Source of the DNA: Zeugodacus cucurbitae
Lineage: Eukaryota > Arthropoda > Insecta > Diptera > Tephritidae
Reading direction: 5' to 3'
Length of the DNA: 64,000 nucleotides
Assembly (NCBI RefSeq): GCF_028554725.1
Contig: NC_071669.1
Location: 5,285,501 to 5,349,500, forward strand
The notes beneath the pieces were generated by a model. The model made no database searches. It was given only the letters and a program-made list of their open reading frames with translations, and was not told the origin of the DNA. The position numbers and the translations under genes are program-made. Numbering within the stretch: the first letter of the stretch is position 1; every line of letters starts with the position of its first letter. Of the stretch, positions 56,041 through 64,000 are shown one piece after another.

Positions 56041-58384
56041 GAACAGTATCAGCATTATTTTTGTTTAGAAAAACTTAAGAGTTAAACTTATACATATATC
56101 CACTTAAAAGATAAACAAATAGGTATAACTAAATTTTTAGAACATGCAACAGTTGATATCTATCATGGAATGATCTCAATGACGATATTATAGTAAAGAT
56201 TCTAATGCCATCGTTTGAGTTGTAAATGGTGAAGTGCCTGACCGAGTTAGTGCTAGAATGTAGAGCTCTAACCTTTATTCCAAAGGAATTCTTTGAAAGT
56301 GCTTGGGTAGAAGTGAATCAATTCTTAACTTCTCAACCTCTATCCTTGACTCAATGACAGATTCAATGAGTTATTGTATAAATTTTAAATTTATCAGGAA
56401 TATGGACTTTATATATTGGAAATTGAAAATGCAGCAGTTTCTCTATAGAAAAAAGTTCATATATTGGGTCTAAATATCTAACATCTTTTAACAAAAAATT
56501 TCATTTCATAAAATCTTCCACCAACTTAAGCAGCTCTATTCAAATTTTCAATGCAATTTTTAACTTACAACACAAAGCCTTGCGTAAGCGCCTAAAAATA
56601 TGCCACTGCCATGCAATCAAGCTGATTGTCGGCATCATTTTTGCATGCTGAATGTCACACCCACAATTGTCGTGGCGCAATTGAAGCGCGCAAACGCCTC
56701 ATAGTAGGCTACACAAATTGCAAAAATGTAATAGCACAATGCTTGCAATACAGACGCATATACAATTGAATGCACATGCAAATCGATCTTTGGAATTAAC
56801 ATTTTCAATTCGCACAAATGAAAATGGGTTTAATGCTGCCGTCTCCGCCGCCATCAACGCCACCGCCAACATCATTGTCATCAATGCCACACACCAAACG
56901 CATGTCAACAGTTATTGAATATTAAAGCAGCTTTTAGGGCGCAAAATGTTCATGAAACCCATATAAACCGCACACGCGAGCCTAGATGTGCATGTAGCAT
57001 GCAACAAGCGGTGCAAAGAGAGCGCGAGCCAATATGTAGGAAAAATTATTTCAGCGGCAGTTAGAGCCTTAACAGCAACAGCAACAACAATGGCAGCAAT
57101 AAACGCAATGAAATGAAATGAAAATTGGCAATGCGTTCAAGTGTATGCTATTGAGTACAAAATGTTGCGCCTAGGCATAGGCAAATTGCTGTTGCACAGA
57201 ACATACACACACATACATACAGATAGGAATGAGTTTGTTCATATGCTTGACAAGCGCTGAGCGGCGCGTTAATATGCAATCGAGTGTAGTATAATTGAGC
57301 CACGGCCTGCTGCTGTTGCACGGCCAACGGTTTTACGTGTGTGTGTGTGTGTGTGTGTGTTTAACGCTCATCAACTGTGCCACACCGTGGGAGTTTGCAT
57401 TGGGAAAACGCTGTATATTAAGCGCTGCCAATGCAGCCAAACGCATTTACTATTACGCACAATATCTCACTCTCTCTTCCCTCTATAACACCCAGCGCTG
57501 CCATTATACCATATCCAACAACGCCAATTGTCGCACTTAACATTCACCACCGAAGTTGTCATTACCTTTTGGCATACGCCAGCAATACTACGCACACCGA
57601 CAAACAAACAAAAACAACAACAAACACACGCGCTGGCATACGCACTCAATTACTCATACACACGCATTCAACACGATTTCCCTGCAGTCCACAATTGCTT
57701 GCGCTTGGCATTGTCGTGCACATCATCAGCCTCATCACCAGTCAGCGTCACCAGCACTGGCATCACTTTCATGATTATTATGATGATCGGCAGCAGCAGC
57801 AATGTATCGTCATATCATGCTAACATTGCTGTCATTTAAATTGTTGTTGTTGTTGTTACTTTTCATTGTTGTTGCTACTTTTCACTGTTGTTGTTGTTAT
57901 CGTGTTATGTCGTTTGGTTTGCACGCTTTTCGTTTTGCCGCTTTCACTATCGTTGTTGCTGTTACGATTGGGTGGTGATGGCGGTGGTGAATGGCTTGGC
58001 AGGTGATTACTTTCATTGTAATTGCACAAGGAGATTTACATATTTGAAGCAGGTAGGTGAAATGTGGAAATGTGTGTGTAATACCGTTATATGCTCGTGG
58101 ATGTGTGTGCTGGCAATAACTGCTTATGGATATAACGCTTATTATTGCATTTCGTATATTATATGTGTGATTTCTTCTTTACTTCTTACACTCTTTGGTG
58201 CTTATGCAACTTAAACTTGATGGTGGGAAAAATGAAAAAGAATTTCTGAAGAAAAATGCGATTTTTTAAGAAGTATAATAACAATTTCAATATTATAATT
58301 GACATAGATTCATAAATTTCTTAAGTTAAAGGACGAAAAAGATATCTTAACCCATTCTATCCAATTGTACTTGCTTGGTTACAG
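56041..58384. other. Background DNA, no gene recognised
   Basis: Non-coding. A Su(Hw)-like match lies at 56587 (agcgcctaaaaatatgcc). (GT)n lies at 57337-57360. Overlapping frames at 57295-58214 are low complexity or lack recognisable domains. Confidence 0.4.
57337..57360. repeat. (GT)n microsatellite
   Basis: Twelve uninterrupted GT dinucleotides. Confidence 0.9.
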
Positions 58385-59088
58385 GTATTTCCCTATATAG
58401 TCCAAAAACGGAGAAAATCGGATTATAACCACGCTCACCTCCCATACAATGGTTACGTTGAAAACTACTAAAAATGCTTTAATTCAGTAAGGAAAACCAA
58501 CAGAAGTCTTAAATTTCATTATAAAGAAGACACAGAAGAGCTGCATTCAAAATTGTATACAAAATTTTAAAAATCCACCCACGTATGGGTCAAAAACCAT
58601 ATCTCCGAATGGTTTTGGTATGGGTCAAAAACCGAAACTCCGAAATTCGGTTTGTAATATTTCCCTTGCATTAAATCGGTTCATAACCACGCCTACTTCC
58701 CATATAACAGAACTTTGAAGCCGATTTGAACCGTTTACTTTACAATATATAAAGTAAGCACTAGTGAAGATATCGTCGAAATCGGACCATAAATTTTCAA
58801 GGCCTCAGGTATCGAACATGAAGACCTCAGGGCTTCTAATTCTTTTTTTTTACCGAAAATATAGGTCGGTCTCTGAGATATTTTGAAGAAATTCGGTGAG
58901 AATATCTTTCTTTTAATAATATGTCTCCATGCCTAAAATACGTGAAATCGAGTCTTAACTTCACTTTCAATATACCTAATATTAGGGTTTCCAACATTCA
59001 ATAATTGTTATATTAATAAAATTAAATAAATAAATTGCGAAAGTATAACCGAACATTTACACCCGAACTTAGCTCTTCCTTACTTGTT
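58385..59088 (+). mobile_element. DINE-like (Helentron) repeat, copy E, 5' truncated
   Basis: It begins within the family at 'tatagtccaaaaacgg' and keeps 'ctcacctcccatacaatgg' and 'gggtcaaaaaccatatctcc' (the last partly duplicated at 58586 and 58621). It ends TTGCGAAAGTATAACCG with 'acacccgaacttagctcttcc'. The GTCC microsatellite end is missing. Confidence 0.6.
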
Positions 59089-59859
59089 TTGCTTTGTTTT
59101 TAATAATATTCAACGGTATGTGCGTAAACCAGTCTGGCAATGCCATTTTTCAGACCTAACTATCAATATTTAAGCTTAAAATTTATACTATTCATTACCT
59201 CAGTCTTTAATAATCCTCAAAGATTTGCTTAAACTCCCTTTAATGAGAATCTGCTACACTTCTAGCTTAGCCAAAGGTAAGCTCACTTGCATACACGCTT
59301 ACTGGCTATACAATGGAGTTACACTTCGCTGCTACTACCAGCTACTCAAGTATGCAGCATGCTAATCTACCACCACAAATGCTTGCAACAACTGTGCTTC
59401 TCTCAAATAACAATGCTTAGTAGAGATGTATGCGTTTAAAGCGTTGCTTTGTGAGCTCGCAGCAACGCCAGATTCTGGTAGAGATAGTGGGGTTTTACTC
59501 CATAGAATCTATAGAAAGTGCTGCAGCATAATAACGTAGTAGCCCAGTGTAAGCGGAGACAATGAAAGGCATTATGGCATAATTGAAATTTCATTGTGGC
59601 CACTTGTTGTTATTAATGATTTCAGGCAAGGCAAGCAACGTTATAGGCTAAACAGAAATACATACATACATATATGCATATTATGCTGTAAAGAGTGAGT
59701 TTAATGTATAGAATTAATTAAAGGAAATTTGGATTAAAGATCGCATAAAAATATAAGAAAAATTAAAGGATTCATTAAATAAGTATGTCTCTAAAACTAT
59801 GATTCAACACAATATTTTCCAATTACCCTAATTGTTTAAATATTTCATAAAATGATCAG
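59089..59859. other. Background DNA, no gene recognised
   Basis: Short non-coding spacer between two transposable-element remnants; no named feature. Confidence 0.4.
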
Positions 59860-60535
59860 TATATTGAACTGAGTCGATTTAGCTATGTCCGTCTGTCTGT
59901 CTGTCTGTATATATACGAACTAGTCCTTCAGTTTTTAAGATATCGTTTGCAGATGATATTAACTCTTCAAGAAGCTGCTGATTTGTCGGAACTGCTGATA
60001 TCGGATCACTATATCATATAGCTGCCATACAAACTGAACGAACAGAATCTTGTATAGAAAACTTTCGCATTTTACTACATATCTTCATGAAATTTGGTGT
60101 GAGTTATTGCTCATAGAAATAACTTAATCTCCGAAAAAATTGTTCAGATCGGTTCACTATAGCATATAGCTGTCATACAAACCGAACGATCGGAATCAAG
60201 GGCTTGTATGGAAAACTTCCGCATTTTACTACATATCTTCACGAAGTTTGGTGTGAGTTATTGTTGATAGAAATAATTTAATCTCCGAAAAAATTGTTCA
60301 AACGGGTTCATTATAGCATATAGCTGCCATACAAACTGAACGATCGGAATATAGGGCTTGTATGGAAATTTTTCGCATTTAACGTGGTATCTTCACGAAA
60401 TTCGGTGTGAATTATTGCTCATAGAAATAATTTAATCTCCGAAAAAATTGTTCAGATCAGTTCACTATATCATATAGCTGCCATACAAACTGAACGATGG
60501 GAATCAATGGCTTGAATGGAAAATTTTCGCATTTG
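59860..60535 (+). mobile_element. INE-1-like element with an internal tandem array of 154 bp
   Basis: It starts inside the family ('tgaactgagtcgatttagct'), with (GTCT)n at 59889-59908 and 'cgaactagtccttcag'. From 60015 the unit carrying 'catatagctgccatacaaac' repeats at 60015, 60163, 60317 and 60471 (spacings 148, 154, 154). Each unit also holds 'tcttca(t/c)gaa.tt(t/c)ggtgtga' and 'aatctccgaaaaaattgtt'. The copy at 10390 carries this unit once. The 3' end runs directly into a Harbinger-like MITE. Confidence 0.65.
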
Positions 60536-60735
60536 CAACAACTCGCAGACAAAGAACGTATATATAATTACAAATACTGTCTTTGTCGCAGAGTTGCATT
60601 TCACTTTTAAGTCGATTAATATTCAATTAAAAATCAATGTAGATTTTTATTTTGAATGGTAAATAGATCTAAATCAGCGCTTTAATCGAGCAAAGACCGG
60701 TTAATTGATCAATTAGCGCCTTTGTGAAAAAGTTA
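60536..60735. mobile_element. Harbinger-like MITE, one half
   Basis: From 'caacaactcgcagacaaag' it follows the right half of the copy at 20685-22468, through 'ttaatcgagca' and 'ccggttaattgatcaatta', to GTGAAAAAGTTA with TTA after it (60736-60738). The left half is missing and is replaced by the INE-1-like array. Confidence 0.55.
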
Positions 60736-60831
60736 TTAGTCATTTAAGAACTGTTTTTTATCGAAAAATTGCTAAATTCTTTAATTATTGCGATAAATAA
60801 CAAAAAAAAGTCAGAAGCAGCTAAAATACTA

Positions 60832-60850
60832 AATGTTACTCATACGCCCG
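60832..60850 (+). promoter_or_regulatory. TTAC..ATACGCC motif
   Basis: AATGTTACTCATACGCCCGG, with the same lead-in as the copies at 37052 and 44281. Confidence 0.4.
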
Positions 60851-61160
60851 GTCACCCAAAATATTATATGAAATTAAGCATTTTTAAATGAAGTTTTAGT
60901 GGAAACCTTTGAGTGCTAAACTTGCAAAATCAACTAAGCTTATCATACTCATACTCTGCTGTTCAATATTTATTGATCTTGACTAATGCAGTGTAATCTA
61001 ATTTTCATATATTATACATACTTTAATAAACCTTATAGACCTCCCCTTAAAATTGTAGTAAATTAAACTAGTACCTTTATTCCAACGTGTATCAGCTCAA
61101 ATTCACTGCATATCGCATTAGATTGTTATAATTAATCAATTTGTGGAGAAGAAATTAATA

Positions 61161-61180
61161 GTTACTTATACGCCATGTAC
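61161..61180 (+). promoter_or_regulatory. TTAC..ATACGCC motif
   Basis: AGTTACTTATACGCCATGTA, the second copy within 350 bases. Confidence 0.38.
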
Positions 61181-62399
61181 CACAAAGACCCGCATATTAA
61201 TTTCTATTGTATAATTTACAAGCTACTAAGCATAATGTAACAATGCATATCTTATTATTGAGTAAAATTTCGCAATTATTGTAGCTGATTAAATGTTGCG
61301 CAGATAATGGCATTGTTTTCACTTGTAACAATATGAATATGGGTAATATGAATACTTGGAAAATGAACAGCGATGCAAGCATGAATGCACTTAATTTGTA
61401 TATATACATACAAATATATCGATATATTAACGTATATATTATGTACTAAAATCAATTATTCGTTAAATTCACTTAAACACACCGCTTCCGCCTCGACTGC
61501 TCACCTGATGGATGCACTTGTTTGTGGTTTGAGGTTGTGGTCGGTTAGTTGATTGCTGGCGAAATGGGCTACTGTGGTTTCTGGTTGGCTATGTGTAGTC
61601 GATGGGCGGTAAAGGTTACAGCTCAGCGCACAGAAATGGCTCATTTATTGTATATACAAAGTCTGTACGCAAGATGCGGTTTAATTGACATTCGCGATAT
61701 GTGGTCAATTTTCATTAGCTAATGATTTATTAAGCGATCGAAAACGGACGTAGATGGCAGGTGCGTGATAAATGACTTTAAAGCAAGAAGATAAGGCAAG
61801 AGCAACACAATTCAAAGCTGCTTCTATAAAACTCAATGGTGTGTATATATAATCTATGTTTTAAAGTCAAATTCTTTATTTTTCTTTACACTCATTTCAA
61901 TTGAAATTCACTCTAAGTTATTAAAAAAAAGTTAAACAAAAATAGAAATTCTACAAAAAAAAAATAAAAATTTTTCCAATGAAAAAATTGCTTGCCACAA
62001 ACCAAAATTTAAATTTCACAAACGCCAGCAGTAAGCTATGCAAATGCGAGAGAAAAATTACTTACCACAAAAGTGGTTGCTTTGAGCATGATAAATGTTG
62101 ACATTTTTTTCTTGCATCGTTATCTTCTGCATATGGTTTTCGATTTATTTTTATTTCATTTCTTCACTCGTTCGCCACTTCTGGTTAATTTGCTTGGCAA
62201 TTCATGGCCAACAAAGTGAATTTCAAAACGAATGAAATGCATGTGCACAAGTGTAGTAGTATAAGAGAAAAGCTTAGAGAAAAACGGCTTATTTTCTGTA
62301 ACATTCGGGAGTTATGTAAAGGATACTCTGTGAAAATGAAATATTGAAATCAAAGGGGCTTTATAATGCTGCGTTCAATACAATTTTACTAAAAAACTG

Positions 62400-63360
62400 A
62401 AGCTTTCGAAAGCTTTCACTAAAAAGCTTACATCAAGAAGATGATGTTTATGATTTCAAATATAGAAATAATTGAAATAAAATTTATAAATTGTGAAAAC
62501 GATGCTTCCACCAGGGAGTTGTATAATGCTATGAACAATATAAGTCTTCTAAAACGATGGAACTGTCATAGCTCACTTATGAAAAACTTTCATAATTATC
62601 ACCCTTAAAGTAGTAGAAAAGTATTCGCTGTATATTTGCAAAATTCTATAAAAATTATGAAATTGAAGCCTTTGCAAGCTCTCACTAAAAAGCTTTGGTG
62701 TAAGCTAATTATGATATTTATGATTTCAAATTCATAACGATCAGCTATAAAAATTTAGTGGAAAGGTATTCGCTGTATATTTTCAATAATCTAGCAAAAT
62801 TATGAAATTGTAGCTTTCATAAGCTTTCACTAATAAGCTTTGGTGTAAGCTTATTATGGTATTTATGGTTTCATACATTATTCAAATAGACAATAAATGC
62901 CAAATAACACTTACTAATAGTCGATGATTGTATGAAAGCTATAAAATAAAACTTTCGCAAGCTTTCACTAAAAAGCTTACACCAAGATGATTAATATTAT
63001 ACCAAATATGATATAAATTGCATTTAAATCTGTAACAATACTAATTTACAGTCAAAGATTTTGTGAGCTTTCGTAAGCTTTCACTAAAAAGCTTTTGTGT
63101 GAGCTTATTATGATATTTATGATTTCATACATCATTCAAATGAACAATAAATGTCCAACAACACTAATTAGGAGTCGAAGATTTTGTGAAAGCTATAAAA
63201 ATAAGCTTTCGCAAGCTTTCATTAAAAAACTTACACCAAGATGATTAATATGATACCAAATATGATTCAAATAGCTTTTAAATGTATAACATTACTAATT
63301 AGTAGTCGATGATTGTGTGAAAGCTATAAATTTAAGCTTTCGCAAGCTTTTACTACCTTT
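62400..63360. repeat. Satellite-like array with alternating units
   Basis: '(c/t)(a/g)aagctttcact' or a close variant lies at 62411, 62677, 62822, 62960, 63076, 63214 and 63345, about 116-145 apart. Two unit types alternate. One continues 'aagcttacaccaagatgatt' (62960, 63214), the other 'agctttggtgtaagcttatt' (62822, 63076). The dimer period is 254 bases, so this is a higher-order repeat. AAGCTT sites are frequent. No coding capacity. Confidence 0.7.
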
Positions 63361-64000
63361 TACATCTACAGCTACTTATGACTTATTTAATGTGAATTTT
63401 TTCCCAACTCATTTTCTAGTTTTATTCATAAAATTAATTAAAATAAAAAAAAACGTATAACTCTCTTAAATACGTTCGCGAAATTATTCTATTTGAGTAC
63501 AACACTCGCATTTAAATATTTAATTACTTAATTTTCGCCAACAAAGCGCCAAATGAAGCATGTGAAACAACAACAGCGAAATGGTAAACAAGCATGATAT
63601 CTACAACAACAACATGAACATATTCAAAAGAACCACAACAATGCCAACTCGCTGAACCAACAAAGAATGACAATCAGCGATGCGAAGACTGTGTTTCGCT
63701 TGTTGCTGGTCGCGCGGCGCATTGGTCAGCTGCTTGCACGACGCGCCAACACACATAATTATGCGCAGCAAGCGCGTGCATACCAACTACTTGTGTAAAT
63801 AATTTAAATGTTTGCCGCGAAGATCACAAACGCACACTCATGTAGAGACTGAGTATTAAGGGAAGATAACGGTGCGTGTGTTTTACTTATGCGGGACTTT
63901 TCTTTTGCTTAACGAAGCGAGTTGCATACAAGCTGCTGGCCGCACCACAATGAGCTCGCGCGCTTTTGCATACTAGTATCAGCATGTGTTGGTATGCGTG
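63361..64000. other. Background DNA, no gene recognised
   Basis: Non-coding, with CAACAA runs near 63568-63612 and several GCGC-rich short stretches. No promoter or gene that I can support. Confidence 0.4.

Larger units (their letters stand above)
60738..62399. other. Background DNA with two ATACGCC motifs
   Basis: Non-coding. Motif copies lie at 60832 and 61161, only about 330 bases apart. The segment 61920-61990 is A-rich. No gene recognised. Confidence 0.4.

Noticed and set aside
57295..58214. Several overlapping frames of 70-130 codons
   Set aside because: They overlap one another in different frames on CA/TG-rich DNA, with no domain signature.

Overview
The window looks like non-coding nuclear DNA from a higher dipteran, most plausibly a tephritid fruit fly. 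The reasons are the AT-rich, microsatellite-rich background, many DINE-1/INE-1-like Helentron repeats with GTCC runs, decayed Tc1/mariner, pogo and Helitron copies, and several fly-type non-LTR retrotransposon fragments. Nothing bacterial is present. I found no intact host protein-coding gene. The longer open frames lie in low-complexity DNA or inside transposable elements. The placement in a tephritid is inference.

Layout. 0-5 kb: background DNA with a weak TATA promoter candidate, a degraded DINE-like repeat carrying a nested Helitron, and a non-LTR 3' end. 5-6.3 kb: degenerate AT-rich tandem array. 7.9-10.9 kb: DINE-like copy, pogo remnant, and a TTAA-flanked MITE with an INE-1-like element inside it. 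13.4-14.4 kb: tandem duplication of about 504 bp. 16.1-19 kb: two degenerate AT-rich arrays. 19.1-20.5 kb and 24.3-25.8 kb: two A-rich segments bounded by good splice signals, probably untranslated exons of a + strand gene whose coding part lies outside the window. 20.7-24.1 kb: Harbinger-like MITE split by a DINE-like copy, then another TTAA MITE. 27.4-29.4 kb: dead mariner, non-LTR tail, pogo deletion derivative. 32.1-33.5 kb: dead reverse transcriptase and a MITE. 37.4-38.6 kb and 41.3-43.0 kb: DINE-like copies, the second holding a reverse transcriptase fragment between duplicated flanks. 44.8-45.3 kb: Harbinger-like MITEs. 48.8-49.5 kb: tandem repeat of about 280 bp. 51.9-53.3 kb and 55.4-56.0 kb: two related 42-bp minisatellites, the first interrupted by a mariner deletion derivative. 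58.4-60.7 kb: DINE and INE-like copies with a 154-bp tandem array. 62.4-63.4 kb: satellite-like array rich in AAGCTT.

The most interesting signals are regulatory-looking. A motif close to the Su(Hw) insulator site (GCATACTTTTAGGCGC on one strand) occurs singly at many places, once per unit in the 16-17 kb array, and once per 42 bp in the minisatellites, which recalls the gypsy insulator. A second, unidentified motif, TTAC(G/T)(C/T)ATACGCC, recurs about eight to ten times with unrelated flanks, far more than chance predicts. Together with the candidate untranslated exons this suggests a large regulatory or intronic domain, but that is inference.
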